A stretch of DNA of 64,000 nucleotides from contig NC_072471.1 of the NCBI RefSeq assembly GCF_027596085.1, forward strand, positions 8,125,539 through 8,189,538. The letters run 5' to 3'. The translations under genes were made by a program, and so were the position numbers. The notes under the pieces are model-generated. The model was not told the origin of the DNA. It did no database searches and saw only the letters and a list, made by a program, of their open reading frames with translations. The stretch is from Anoplopoma fimbria (lineage: Eukaryota; Chordata; Actinopteri; Perciformes; Anoplopomatidae). Shown here piece after piece: positions 1-14,300 of this stretch; the stretch's first letter is position 1, and each line of letters opens with the position of its first letter.

Positions 1-1796
1 CATTCTTTTTTAATGCCATCTGTCTGAATACCTGTACTCACCCTCTGTCTTATACACTTTGTTTTAAGACCTACAAAATACTGACTCAATTTCACACTCC
101 AGATACCAAAAATGTATGTGCAAAACACTGAAAAATTAAGGCTTTCATTATATGTCCCCTTTAAATTACACACCCTGCCCCTTCTAACAAGTGCGTCAAC
201 TGCAACTAAACATGGTTGCCCAGTCTGCAAACTTAATATAGGTGAAACAGTCTTCAGGAGTGAGCAGTTTACCAAAAATCCTAAGAGTTTAGTGGAAAAA
301 AACACACACATGCTCTACTGTTTGTTTGACATGGAACTTATGTGAGGTCTAAATCTTTCACCTCTACTAAATCAAGTAACAAAACACCTAATTGCACATT
401 GCATCAACCTATTGGTTTGAAAATTAACCTGATACATGGAACATATTGTTATGTCCCTTTCAATTTATTACAGGAGCAGGTAGCACAAAGGTTTCAGAGG
501 TTCATTGGCTGATGATTACCTGCAACACAGTCTTTACCACGGAAGGCATGAGCTGAATTTTGAATCAGTGCAAATTACTATGGATTAGTTATGTTGAATA
601 AAAAAGCTCCTGGATGATTTATCCTCAAGTATTCATGTTTATTATCTATTTTTAATATGAATTATCTACCATTATGTATTCATTTTTATTTGTCAACCAT
701 TTATATACTTTATATCTTTATTTATATGTTCATAATCTGCGCAAAAGAATACCTCTCTCTTTAGTAGCCTGCAGATGATTGCTTCTAACACCATGTGCAT
801 TGGGTGCCAAAATGGGCACCTGTTTGTTAAATCTCCATCTGGCTCTGCAGAAAAGGTTTAGAAATAGAGTTTTGTGGACAACATATATTTTTGAAACAGA
901 AAGTCAAAACGCAGTGCAGGAGCTGCGTCTTCGGACAAATTACCCAGCCTTTTTATCTGAGTGCTCGGCAATACGCTCCCCCATGGCTGGCAGCCACGCT
1001 GCACTCGACGTGCTCAGCCGTCATAACAGCAATAATGAATCCGCTTTTATATCCAATTAAAATGTCCCTAATAGCATTGTGGTTGCATCGATTTCTCCAC
1101 AAATGGCTGTTCAGCTGAGAACATTTGCACCGAGATATCTAGAGGGATTTGGATCTGGCTCATCGCACACTGGCTCAGAGTACAAACAAAGAGGGACTGA
1201 TAAGTAAATAGCCCGTAAGACATTTACGCTTATGCATGTGTATTTGAGCTTGTCACGGTACAACTGCCTGCTTTTAAATGTCTTGTACTGCCGTCTATGG
1301 CCGCTCAATGGACTTTGGAAACACCGATCACGATGTTAATCTCCAACCCAGTCCATTCTTTACCTTTCTCAACCTGTCTCTCAACCACTACTCATAAAAC
1401 GACTGTGTTGCCCGAGTGTGTCATAGTGTTATAATAAGACATTGTGACATAAACAGTTTGACAGGGCTTAATCAGGTAGTGACAGAAATATACTAAGTGT
1501 ACAGTACACTAAAGCCCCTTTCACTCATGCACTGCAATTCTGAACTTATCTAAATATAACCGGGAGAAGCTGTATTGGAGAACACAAGTGTCCCAATCAG
1601 TTGCTTTGGACTTAAATAGAAGTTACCCTCTGTGGTGTCCAATTGAGCCCAAATATAGAAGGTCATTGTCTGGAGAATTCACAGCCAAAGAGTGTATGAT
1701 GACATTTGCATGCACCACCCTGCACCTAAACCATTTGGAGTATTTCCAGTAGGTGAGAAGGCGTCTGTCACGGACATCTCCTCTTTGTGTCATATC
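1..1796. other. Intergenic, no gene recognised
   Basis: AT-rich DNA with only short open frames that match no family I recognise and lack clear splice context. Nothing repetitive enough to classify was found. Confidence 0.5.
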
Positions 1797-2070
1797 CATT
1801 GAATGTGTTGTATCTCTGTTATGCTGTTCATTCTGTACACATGACATCTATTGCATTCTGTCCATCCTGGGAGAAGGATCCCTCCTCTGTCGTTCTCCCA
1901 TAGGTGTCTTGCTTTTTTCTCCCTGTTAAAGGGGTTTTTTAGGGGAGTTTTTCCTGTGCCGATGTGAGGGAAGGACAGAGGATGTCGCATGTGTACAGAT
2001 TGTAAAGCCCTCTGAGGCAAATTTGTAATTCTGGGCTATACAAAATAAACTGAATTGGATTGAATTGAAT
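1797..2070 (+). repeat. Dispersed fish LINE/SINE 3'-tail repeat, copy 1
   Basis: Closely similar to 20870-21112 in the same orientation. Shared landmarks are ATCCTGGGAGAAGGATCCCT, a CCTGTTAAAGGG block, TGTAAAGCCCTCTGAGG and a final GGGCTATACAAAATAAA; this copy ends in GAATTG-type short tail repeats. This tail is very common in teleost genomes and is probably the 3' end of a non-LTR element. The exact family is not assigned here. Confidence 0.7.
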
Positions 2071-2446
2071 AGGGCAACTCCGAAATGTCATATAAAAAAA
2101 CCCTGCAAGATACATATGCATTCAGAAGAACGTACTGCTCTGCTGATTCTCTACTAATCCATCATTTAAGGACCATGCACTATTGCCCTTTGTATTTGAG
2201 CTATACTGATAAATATAAAACAAGGAGTTGGCTCCTGTAGCCATGCAGGTTAACAGCCAAACTGTGCTCACTTAAGAGTGGGTGACACACACTACATAGC
2301 AATTATGGAGACCATGGTTTTTGGGGTTTTATCATAAATAGCATATGGTAGAATGAAAAACCGAAAGGAGAGGTTTCCTGAGGAAGTGCAGAGGTATTGT
2401 AGAGGTAGCATTACCTTATGTTGCAAGTACAAGGAACAACAAATAT

Positions 2447-2553
2447 ACATACATTTACTGCCTCATCAGATTTTTTGGATACACAGACTACAGCCCCACA
2501 CATACATTTACTGCTTCATCAGATTTTTTTATATAAACAGACTACAGCCCCAA
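2447..2553 (+). repeat. Two-copy tandem repeat, about 53-bp unit
   Basis: Two adjacent near-copies share CATACATTTACTGC, CATCAGATTTTTT and CAGACTACAGCCCCA, with small differences between them. It produces a repeated pattern in the overlapping open frames, which are therefore not taken as genes. Confidence 0.6.
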
Positions 2554-2765
2554 TAAGTGATGCTCGATGCCCCAGTGTCTGTTTTGCTTTGGTAAAGCAG
2601 TAGACCACAGCTAGTGGCTTGTTGATGGTGGAGTATGTCATAGTCACCCTTCAATGTGCTTACTCAGTTGAACTGTGGTAGTTTGTCATCTGTTGATGTT
2701 GTCACTGTGAAAAAGTGGCACAAGACATTTGCATATGTATTTACTCTGGAGAGTACATTCTAAAA

Positions 2766-2787
2766 GTTAGTTAGTTAGTTAGTTAGG
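2766..2787 (+). repeat. (GTTA)n microsatellite
   Basis: About five tandem GTTA units, seen directly. Confidence 0.7.
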
Positions 2788-3212
2788 AAGAACTGTCTTT
2801 ATTTGAGCATGTTTTGTAAAAAACAAGGGAATACTCAGTATTAATCTCCATATTTCCAGTATTAATTTCTAAACCACCAGCTAATTGTTGGATGTTCAGT
2901 AAAACACACACACACACAGGACACTGAGTGCTATTCCCCTCCCGGCCCCCTCGGCGATTATGCGTTTTTCCCCCTTCTCACTCCCTCTAGTCTTATTAAA
3001 ACTGAAATACAAAAATACTAGATTCAAATATGCAATCAGAATACACATTTATGAAAGATGGTAATCCTTCAACATGTGCACAATAGCTTAGTTGTATTTT
3101 ATCAAGTTTTAGAAGATCAAGTTTGTTATTATGAGGCTTGCTGACAAGTTAACATTGATATGGAACTGTTTTCTGAGTGGCGTTGGTGCTTTAGGCTATG
3201 ATCAAGTCTGTA

Positions 3213-3214
<2 letters not shown>

Positions 3215-3260
<46 letters not shown>
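3215..3260. repeat. (AT)n microsatellite
   Basis: 46 bp of uninterrupted AT dinucleotide. An open frame encoding alternating Ile-Tyr crosses it and is an artefact. Confidence 0.9.
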
Positions 3261-3263
<3 letters not shown>

Positions 3264-6200
3264 TAGTGCCCTATATAATAGAGTGTGATGCTCTAAACCC
3301 ATACAAATTCATAATTATTTATTTTCTTTCTAAAACTATAATCATTTAATTGTATGTGTATACTTATGTTTATTTATCTGTTTATTCACTTATTTTACTT
3401 GCATAGCTTATGCCTTCTAAATGTTATTATGGGGGGGGGAAGGGGGAAATGTATTATTCCAAACATGTTTATACAATGAACAGTATTAAAAAAGAGAACT
3501 TTAATTAAAAGAAGAACAAACACATTTATGAAGTGATTTTTAATCTCCTTGGATTTAATGCTTGATTTCATGGTTGGTTTAACGGCAGGTCACGTGACTC
3601 CTGAACTAAAACTAGGGAAATAAGTTATAGATTTGTTGAAAATCCATCATAAGCTCAACTACTGCACAAGACAAGGAGTCAATAATAGATTAAAGAGAGA
3701 GGGGAAGAGGGAGAGATACCCAAAAGGCAATCAGGAGTCCATATTAATTATGCTAATCATTTGGATTTGCTACTTCATTAACCACCATTTTGAGCGGCTT
3801 GATCACAAGGGTAGCTCCGCATAAAGTCTTTGTGGCAACTGTGTGGAAAACAAACAAACAGATGAGACGCAAAGAGATTGTGTGCGTTTGTGTATGTGCA
3901 TACGTTTCTGTGCATGCATGTATGTGGGCACATGTGGGCTAATTACAGCATCTGGTAATTACTGCAGAGACACTGGGCAATCTATTAGGTCCTATTCCTG
4001 AAACTACGTGAGGAGATGTGTGTCACAAATCAGCTTAAATAATCTTTTTATTTATTTCTAATATGTCATTTTTTATTTCTCTAAAAATCCTCAGATTCAG
4101 TAGATTATTTCCCCGCAGTTTTCTTAGTAAAACAGCAGGTGGGAGCAGAGTTCAGTTAAAGTTATGTATTCCTTCTCATTACACTCAGCTTTTCTGAAGA
4201 CTGCTTCTCACATTTTTGCGACGTGAAGAGTGTTTTTGAATGTTTTTGGAGTAGAGAAAAGCGGTTTGGGACCCACTGATCTGCACAGTACATGACCAGA
4301 GCACTGCGTACAGAATGTAAACACGACGCCTAACTAATGAACCCAGGCAGTATTAATTCCTTCGGGAAAAAGCCCATGAATTGCCCAAGGAGGGCTGTGC
4401 AGCCTGTGGAAAAAGTAATTCAAGGACTAAATGAAAATGCATTGCCAATGATTCACTGCGCATTTATCATCAATGTCTCTCTTCTGCAGACATAACGATT
4501 ATTTGATGGCTCGACAAAGACAAAAAGGGGAGAAATGGGGTCTTTTATATTCCTAAAATGTCACCGTCAGATAAGAGCTGACCTCGTTTTTTTTTTCCCT
4601 CTGTTGTTTGCTTTTTGTGTAATTTAAATGAGCAGAAATAAGATGGTGGGGTGGGGTGGTGGAAGCAGGAAGACGAGGCCGAGTCACTTTATCTTGATGT
4701 TTGCCCGTCATTGCAATAATTGATCTGGATTTGTTCTCCGGCTTGAGTACACAAACATGGCAAGTGGCCTGGAGAGTCCCGTGTGGGTCTGATAAACATC
4801 ACCGAGCTCTCCACAGATCGTTCTCTCTGCGTCCCAGTCTGAAGCTTCCCTTCGGATATGCTCCTCTGACGGGACCTGATGCAGCTCTTTACCTCATGCT
4901 ACATGCTTCTATTGATTTCACACCCTCTCCTTTACCCCATGGACCTCTTGCTAGGTCCATCGTTACCAACTCTTGTCATGTGGATGAGCAGCTTTATTTT
5001 AAATACTAGAGGAGATCCCATGGTTTCCGATGATTCGTAATGTGCCAGGGTGAGTGTGTGACTCAAGTGATTCAAAAGACATCTTTTATTTTTCACTCAA
5101 CGCAAGTGTGATGGTATCAATGAATTGCTGGAAAAAGTAGATACAGAATACAAAGTTTATATGTACGTATCATTCGTTGAACAGAGAAGATAATATTAAA
5201 TTGAACTTCAATGTTACTTAAGGGTTCAATCTTATTCTTTATTCTTATTAGTAGCAAAGGAATAAGATATTGTCTGCAAATGCATCATCTTCCAGGTGTG
5301 CAACTAGGATTTACACACTTGAAAATCCTGGGTTCCTGCAGGTATTTGTAGTTGAGTTGTTCGACTACTGATACCAGTCTCGGAAACGCCTCCGATACAG
5401 CCTAAAATGTTGGATTGAGTCTATGCAAAGGATCTAATATCACATTATTGGCTCATTACTGCTCGCTAACCGATTCTGTACTGCACATGTGCACACTAGC
5501 ACTACACACCTGTGGTGAAACACCCTCGTGCACCCTGATAATTCACTGATAATGCAACATTGTGATAGACATATCCGTGTTGAATTCAGCAGGAGGAGAG
5601 CTAGTTAACGTTAGCTGTTAGCCGCCGGTGGGCAGCACAGTCCTGCTGAGCTAAATAACGGAGTTAACAGCATAAAAACTTTAATAAATACAGTTGTTTG
5701 AATGGAAGTTTTCACAGTCATAAAATAGAAATTGAGAGTGGGAATTATGACCTGATTCACTTTCTTTTGTTTTGCACTTACCGGTAATGGATCTGTACTA
5801 GGGAAAAAAGTTATTGGAACATCTATAATTTGTAGGAAAAAACAAGCAGATTTGGGGCAGGGCATCCTGGGAAATCCATGGATCTCATTTCCAGACATTG
5901 AAGCCAACATCATTAATCAGATAATGTAATGAAGAGTACTTGACCTCATCTGATAAGGCGTTGGAGGAATGTTGGACAAAAAAAAAAAAAAGCATTGTCA
6001 ACATTGTCATGCTGTAGACTACTGAGAAAATGTGAAGTAAAGAATAAAGTTATTTACAGACACCTGAGAACCACAAAAGGAACCCTTGGCTTCCATTGAC
6101 TCCCTACCAGGGCGGTCAGAGCCCAGAGTCATTTATCAGGTAGGATGATTGATTGTGTGATTGATTTTTTTTTTTTTTAAACTGGATGCTCCATCTGCTG

Positions 6201-8300
6201 AACATAAAGGCCACATCACACTGAGCTCCTCCATAATCGACAGGGCAAAACTCTTCACACCAACATTGATGTCCGTCTTGAAAACAATGGCGTCGATACA
6301 GCTGACAAACAGATGCCAAATACTAATGCTGCAAGTGGCACGTGATAATTAATTTCACAGAATTTTGTTTATGAGAGTATAATTATTGACGGCGCAATCC
6401 CTCACTATGGTTCCACTTCTTTCATCATGAGCCATGAGTTTAATATTTGATCCAGTGGTCACACAAAATGAACTGCTGAAAATAGCATTGACATTTCTTG
6501 GCATGATTGCTATAATTTTCTGTGGAGAGTGTTGTATTTTCTTTATTAGAACTGACTTGCCGATAATAATAATATGGAGCCAGACGTTCAGACAAATCTA
6601 GTGGGAGTCAAAGTCAGTCTGATTCATAATGGAACAGCTCGAGGCGGTAGATTGGTATGACAACAAAGATTACAGTGCAGACTTTTTTTTTAATGTTTGG
6701 GACAGAGTCGCTTAAGTTCACAAACACTGATTAGATGGCCCGAGGCTACCGGAATACCAAATTTGTCAAACAGCATGATGTCCATTGAAAGCTACCCGTT
6801 ATTCATCTGATTCTATTGCACTGGAAAACAGCGGACTGAGTGGCAGTTCCATTTGTACAAGGTGGCAAATTGTCAGCTGTCAAATAACTGCGGCATATTT
6901 TCCCCCAATAGGATGCTTTGTTTCAAAATCTAATTTATTTCTTGGTTTACAAATCAGGCAACATTACGAACTAACCTTTTGGTTTACATTTTCAAAGAAA
7001 GTTCAGATGTCAGAATGTTTTATAGATATTTTTATTTCTGTTTTTACAGACTTTTTGTCACAACAAAGTCAGCAAGAGCGTTTTTTTTTTTTTTTTTGTC
7101 CATTACATAGTAGTAATTCATTTTTTGAAAGCAACCAAGTGAGGACCAGCGACCATTTCATAGCATAAAAGCAGAGGCAGTTTTGACATGCAGCAAAACA
7201 GGCAGGGCTTCTAACCAAATCCAAGGCAAGGGGAACGCCAACGCCCCCACCATCCAGCTCCAACCGCTATTTACTCATCGTACAGAGCCCCCAGAGCCCA
7301 TCAATTACAAAACACAGAGAAGCTGCAACGGAAAAGGAATTATCGCTCTGAAAACTCACTCCAGGGATGAAAAAAAATTAGCAAATTTCTACAATTCCTT
7401 ATTCTATTATGTGCTATTAATGTTGCTTCAAAAAAGGGATTCAGTAACAGATTTTAAAAATTGCAACATTCAAGTCTTTCTAGTTAACCAGCATGGTGAT
7501 TCGTCAAGGAATATAGGTTATGCATTACCAACGCAAAGATTGGTCAAAAACACTGTTTGATATGTAAGTGATATGCCCAGTAGAAAAGGAAAACATTTCA
7601 CCCCAGGACCTCTCTCAACCAACATTTCCAAAATTTCAAGATTGGATTGGAGGAACAGTTTGGTCTATTAAAAAAGGAAATCGAGGTGGAGGAAGAGGCC
7701 ACAAATAATGAAAGGTAAATATAATGACACTTTACAACCTTTCTTTTCAGTTGATCTAGTATAATACAGTGCATTTACTGTTTATTTCATGAGATTAATT
7801 CCTGGCCATACAATACTTATATTGAAGTTGTAAAAAATGTTAACACACTACTGATCTATTAACATTTGACTTCCAAGAGAGAACTGCAAATGAGGTGTGT
7901 ATTTATGTGCTAAGCTTTGCGTTTACATTACAGAGTGTGATTTCTATTCAGAGCAGTGATCTAGGATCCAGATGCGAGAGTGCTCCCCCAGTGTTTTGGT
8001 CCCTAAGGGAGACATAATTGACAAGTCCTGCTGTTAAATGGCTACAAACAGAGGCCAGAATCAGAGAAAAATCCTATCCCAAAAAACTTGGGGGAAAAGA
8101 AAAAAAAAAAAAAAAAAAACACGGTAAAAGAAAATCACCAGACAGACAAATGACCCTCCTACAAACAGACAAAAGCAGTGTTAAGACAGATGTTGATCGG
8201 GTTAAAAGGGGGCGAGTCCATCTTCTGTCAGGGGAACCACTGCATCCATCTGTCTGTCCGTTCACCCACCTGTCCAGCCACCTCCAAACACTGTGGTGTC
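3261..8300. other. Intergenic and 3' flank of mtpn, no gene recognised
   Basis: About 5 kb with no recognisable coding sequence. The right part (from about 7000) may include mtpn 3' UTR. The stretch 5340-5800 contains words common in fish dispersed repeats (for example CTAACGTTAGC on the minus strand), but I could not set ends for an element. Poly-T near 7080 and poly-A near 8099 are the main simple repeats. Confidence 0.4.
7781..7786 (-). terminator. Candidate polyadenylation signal for mtpn
   Basis: This is the first AATAAA met on the minus strand after the mtpn stop codon, giving a 3' UTR of about 0.5 kb. More such hexamers occur further on (around 7031 and 6934), and mammalian MTPN has a long 3' UTR, so the true end could be farther left. 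Which site is used cannot be told from sequence. Confidence 0.25.
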
Positions 8301-8387
8301 TCACTTGAGCATAGCCTTTATAGCGGCGTCCTCGGCAGCTTCAAAGGCACTGATGCCGTCCGGTCCTTTTTGGTCTTTGTCAGCTCC
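8301..8387 (-). CDS. mtpn: mtpn coding exon 4 (C-terminus and stop)
   Basis: 87 nt: residues 89-116 plus TGA at 8303-8301. It begins [11 protein letters not shown], matching the GADKTVKGPDG block of human myotrophin, and ends AIKAMLK where human has AIKALLQ. The acceptor CAG is at 8388-8390. It lies 6.6 kb from exon 3, an intron enlarged by repeats. Confidence 0.94.
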   Translation of the reverse strand, partial: GADKDQKGPDGISAFEAAEDAAIKAMLK

Positions 8388-11300
8388 CTGTGGAGGAGAC
8401 GGGATCATGAATATTAAATATGCTTAGTAGGTGCATGGAGTCTCCCTCACAGTGTGATGCCAAATCCATTTCATTGAGTCAGGGGTTACGGTAAGGAGCA
8501 GAGACCTCAATCTATAGCCTCTTGTTTGAAAAAAGCGTCCTCTGTCCATTTGCAACCAAACAGAGCCAGGTACTGGACAATCATTCCCACCCAGTTTAGG
8601 CCCTGTCCACACTATGTCGTTTTCTCTGTAGCCAAGCAACCAGTGTACTTCCCGTTTACACCAGCACGCTCAGTGTTCGTGAATAGTCATGTGATATTAG
8701 TTTTTAGGGGAGCAAGTTCGGACGGAAATACTTTCGAAAACGATGCTGTAACGCCCGTGTGGACGGAGATCGTTTCCATTTTAAAACCCCGAAAGAGTGT
8801 GGATGTAGCCTTAGAATAGCAGACACCTGAACACATTTTCCTTCTTCACAAAAAAACCCTCAATGATAGATTAAGTTAAGGTAGCTCGAGGAACAGAGGA
8901 CTGTCAGGACTTTGGTTGTCTATGTTCCCAGATACTACATTTAGAACCTGGTAAACATGCAGGTAAGGTTCTTGAGTTCTTGAAATTGTTCCTGGGCCAC
9001 TGCTGGAAGGTCCTGGGGTGTTAAGGGTCTATACTGGGTGTTCAAACATGTGCCATGGAGAGCCAACAATCATGGGAGGGTGAGGTCTATAATTCGTCCT
9101 ACAATTGTCTTGCCTATGGCCATATGCCCTTATCCAACAGCTATCCTCACATGTTAACAAAATATTAATGGTAAAACGTCTGTCACTTTCACTTTCCTCT
9201 AACAGTCATTTAGCACTTGCCTGTCAGTCTGTCTTTATCATAAATATAAATAAATAAATAAAAAGGCCACAGATGCAGAGACAAATTCATTTGAGCTCTG
9301 AGGGATAACTGGGTGAATGTAAAAGAGCTGTGAGTGGACATAATCTGTCAGATTACTAAGGACAAAAAACTGAAGTAAAAAAGAGAGAGAATGAGACAGG
9401 CAGCGTATTGAATGCACATGTTGTGACAAAAGATTTAATGGGCAACGGAGGAGTGGAGGGGCATGTGGTGGAGTGAACGTCCCTTTGTTTGGCTTGCCAA
9501 CTTTAGCCTCTTAGCAAAAGGGCTTACAGAGCCAAGGCAGAGAGAGTCTATTGTTGCGTGGAGAAGCAGGGCATCAAAAACAAGGCGACACAGTTCAAGT
9601 GCCCGGCGTTGTGAGGATGGTTGTCTGGGTGCAAATTCCATGCCACGGGAGAAACAGAGCGCATCCCGAGCAGGAAGAGATTTACCAGGGATGAGCGGGT
9701 AACCTGTCAGATTTGCAACCCTAATTGGTAAGAAGACGAAAGACAAAGTAAGAGAGGGTTTGGTTAAATCACAACATGCTTCAGAATCTGGGAAGCGTGC
9801 ACCTGTCAACACTTATGTTTCGTTACAGCCCGGTCGTGTAACGTTTGAACTATGGCATCTGGTGACCCAACAGGTTTTTTATCAACTGAAAACAGCGGTT
9901 TAAACAAAAAGGACCTCATTTTAAAAAGGGTCATACATGCATGTTTGATCCTTTAAAAAGGAAAACGTTTGTCATTCTGGACACACCTTTATTGGCTTTC
10001 TTTCCGAGAGAAGATTGAGACCAACCTCATAGCTGTACAGTAAACGTTAAGACCTCTAACGCGCCAGCTAACGACTACCAGAAAGACTTCGCTTGGCAAA
10101 GTGACTGGAAACAGGGCAACAGTTAGCCTGGCTCTGTCCAAAGGTAATTAAATCTTACTACCAGAACCACTAAAGCTCATTAGTTAACGTCATACCTCCC
10201 TTTTTTCAATCGGTCAAAAAAAAAAAAAAAAAAAAAAACGGGGGTTACTGTATGTGCCTGGCTATTTCTTGGTCAAGACCTTTACTTTCTTGGAGTTCTT
10301 CGCTGTTGTTTACTCATGTTTTGGAGGTGCACTTCAAATAGTTTTTAATGTCCAGGTCGTCCCATTTCAAAAAGAAAATTAAATGACCATCCTCCTCTAA
10401 TTTTATCTGCAAATACACAGAGGGTTCCTTAATTGTCATTTTTCTTGTCAGAGACCAAACAGGTCAGAATCCAGAGAGTTTTTACGTTTTTCAGATAAAG
10501 TGTTTCTTAATCCATATTTAAAAAGAAATAAAAACATTGCTGAAGAAAAAGAAATATATATATATATATATATTTGTAGTAGTCACTTTTCGAAAAGCTG
10601 CTGAAAGATTCCTATTAGGTAGCTACTAAACAATGATTGTACTTTCTACTCAAGTGACTTCAGGGTCTGAAGGGGAGGACAGGAAGATGGGAGGTAGCTT
10701 TCTTATTTCTGCAGCTCAGGGGAGGTCATTAGTAGTAGCTGGTTGAAGATCATACCTAGTAACAGACTCTGCAGGCCTCATTTAGATGACAGGAAACAGA
10801 ACTCACCTTACAGTGGCCCTTTCACCATCAATACTACGCTCGCCTTGGAACAAACCAGGCGTCTACCTGCCGGGCAAAATGGTATAACTTGTGTCCTTGA
10901 TCATATTTGAGGCAAAACAATCTCAAGATGTGGGTATTCCCTTCTGGTCACCACAGTTGCAATAATATTCGTGGCCTATATCCTCCCTGTTGCTGCCTCT
11001 TAGGATACACCATGCCATCCTCAATGGACATCCAGCTCAGTGGCATACATCTGGCACCACTTACATTAATGAGCTTCCCCCAACTTGAATAACCTTCCTG
11101 TCCAAACTGTATCCAGTCAAAGAGAAACCAGTGGCCAAGTGAGACACGGCCTAATGACTAAGAATAGACTCCCAGGGTGTCTCCACACCAACTGAAATGC
11201 ATCATCATCATCCTGTATTATGGAGCCATGCAAGCACTGGGTCAGTAATGTAATGCCACTGACCTGCTAAAGTGTCCATTAAGTTTTCATCATGCCATGA

Positions 11301-14300
11301 GTGAATGGAATTGAAAGGCCTCCCATGCAGAAGTCTTCAAATATGACGCCAGCCAAAGCATCGCTCAGAACGCACTTGAAATGCAACGCTTACAACGGAC
11401 CATTGACCTGTCGGCAGCAGTCAAAGATTACCGATCTGTAAAAGGGCATATTTTTAAGACCCAGCTGAAAATATAAAAAAAAAAGAGATGGAAGATCAAT
11501 ATCTGTTTTGGAGCAAGCTGTGTCAGCTAAACTCTAGTCGAAATGAACGTATTTGATATGGATCAGGGAGCTGCATCAAATCTTGGTCAATAGGCAAACA
11601 AGGAGAGCCATTTTAGGCTGATTGGAGTTCACATGCTCAATTTTATTTATTTAGAAATTATATATAAATCATATTAAGAATCAGAGCTGCAACTAACCTT
11701 TTTTTTTTTTAAAACCTAAGTCTCTCAATTAATTACGTTAATTGTTAGAAAAACAATAGAGAAAAAGCCTATCACCAATTCCTGGCGCACAAGGTGACTT
11801 CATCGAATGTCTCTTCACATTTGATAAGCTGGAACTAGGGAACTTGGGGAATTTTTGCTTGAAAAATGACTACAACAATTGAATGATTGCTAATACATTT
11901 TCCGTGGACTTATCATTGCAGCTCTGTTAAGGACATGTACCCCCTCCCAAGACAAAACTAGAATTACCGCCTTGCAGTAGGCCTCCACCAACCGTTCATG
12001 TTGTAGTTCACATCTGTGTCTGTCCAAAACGTCAATACTTCATAATTTTATCCTATTAGACTGTTTTAATGATATTATCATAATTACCATATCAATTCTT
12101 TCCCAAAAATGTGTTTTGTGAGGTCACAGTGACCTTTGACCACCAAATTCTAATCTGTAAAAGCTCGAGTGCAAGTGGGTTAAGCTCGTGGCAAAAAAAG
12201 AGTTATGGGTCGCAAAGCCCATTGGAAGATGATGCCTACCAGCCTGTTTTACTTTAAAATTCTTACTTAGACTACTGTGAGAAATATAAATGGTCGTTCC
12301 TCCATTGTATTGAGGACACAAGGACACCTTATAGTGTCAGGTTTAAAAGCCAAGGCAACAAAAGGACAGTTCCTATTGTTGCCTTGGCTTTTAAAATACA
12401 CAATAATACGGCATTTATTCCTCGTCAAGGGTCATGTACAGAGTTCCTCATTGACAAAAAAGGATGTGTATGTGTGTGTGTTCATGCCCTTTCATTGTTG
12501 ACTTAAAATTAACAGTAGTCAGCACTCTCCCCAGATCTTATGGCTGGGTCACCTATTGGGATTAAAATGGCCTTTCATAATTCATTTCCAACAACAGCAC
12601 AGCACGCAGTCAGGGGGGGCAGGGGTCAGCTCCCACGATGCACCAGGGAACCAAGCCATTTTGTCGGAAAACACAAGACTGTCTGACAGTTGAATAGTCA
12701 CAGTTCAGTATTCTCAGTGGGTTCCCTTTATCCACTTTCAAATAGGTGGCTGTTGTGCTGCAGGTGCTGCCAGACAAAGTGGTTCTGCAGCAGCACAGTC
12801 AATGGGAGGGCTTAGGGACAATCTATTCTATGCATGTTAAGACACATGCAGAGTTTTTAGAGCTGCCAGGGTTAGGCGTTGTGGAATCTGGTCCCTGTGG
12901 TGACCGATGACCTTTTGGCTGTATCTGTGTGTAAATCCTTGTTGGTGCTTAGTGGAGACGAGTACGATGCCATGAGAGGAACAAACCTCTGGGTTCGCTT
13001 ATATCTTTGTAATCCCTGTTCAGATGAGCTATGGCTGCTTATCTTGTCTCATATGATACCACAGACAAAAGGTCCAGACAAGGGGCTTTAAATTCCAATG
13101 CAGGGGTGGTAATTGCATAGCTGCCTATTTCAGATGTGGAAGAGCTTCTGGCTTTAACCAGGATGTACTGCGGCTGTATATATGTGACTGGTAGCAGGGG
13201 AAATGACTGCAGTCAATAACTAAGACTTATAATTCATTTTCCTAAAAAAAAGGACAGTATGCTGGTTTTAATTCCAAACGCAACATTTGTGATGTGGAGA
13301 TAACTTGTGACAATGTAACGTTAAAAACTCCCACAGACATCAAATGTGTGATCCAGCAGACATATTGGATCTAAACTACAGCCTGAACTTCCTCATTTTG
13401 TAGCAGACCTACAGTACCTCAAAGAAAAAGCTTAAGTATCACCAAAATAAGACAAGCAAGAAACATATTGTTGTCGCAATAATACTTAAAGTTAATACAG
13501 CTTACAGATCACAGGTCTTTGTCGAGTAGGAGTTCAAGTCAGAGCAATGTACCTGTAAATGCTTACCAGTGTTACACTAGCAACAATATAGAGAAGAACT
13601 TAGTGAGTAGTAAACTGTTATTTTCTTCCTGTTGGCGTTTGCTGCTTCTTTCAGTTTAACTTCGAGCCAACAGCACTGCCGGCCAGCTGACAGCAGTAGC
13701 CAGCTGTCGGCCAGCTGCTGGCCGATTGCTTGCAAGACTCTGGCTTGTTGATGTGAGGGCCGAGGCGTGCGGCTGTGTTGATGAAAATGGGGGGATTAAT
13801 ACATCCGATGCCAACAGGAATAAGTAACCAGTGGAGCATCCCGTAAATGTCACTCTAGCTGAACACCAGTGTTTCCTATACATAACATTACTATTTCCTC
13901 TTTTCAAATGTCTCCTTCAAAGTGCAGTTGAAGCTGAAAGCGGCTAGAAAAATCTGCCTGAATGGTGCATATGTGACTGTAAGGAGTATATGAAGTTTGA
14001 AACCTCAAATATGTAGATCTTTACAAAGCCCCTCCATGCCCATTGCTAAGTTCACGTTCTTTGCATCATTTCACTGTTGGACTGAAACATGTGACCAATA
14101 TGCTTGTCTTTCACTCAAGGTGTATGTGTGATTTATGCCATGCTGCAGATATAAAAGAACAATGATATCAAAGCAGGAAGTTGTCAGTTATATAGACCTG
14201 TTTTATTCTAGCGAGACTAGAGTGTTTAATGACAGAGGCGTACCAGAGACAAAGAACTGAAGGAGGTCTTGATAGACAAGTAGCTATTGTGGCCCTCATT

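Noticed and set aside
5865..5890. CCATGGATCTC, reminiscent of the miR-490 5' arm, whose gene lies in a CHRM2 intron in mammals
   Set aside because: The match stops after 11 bases and there is no hairpin partner carrying the 3' arm.
13866..13890. CAGTGTTTCCTATACAT, similar to some hAT ends
   Set aside because: No matching opposite end or 8-bp duplication was found nearby.
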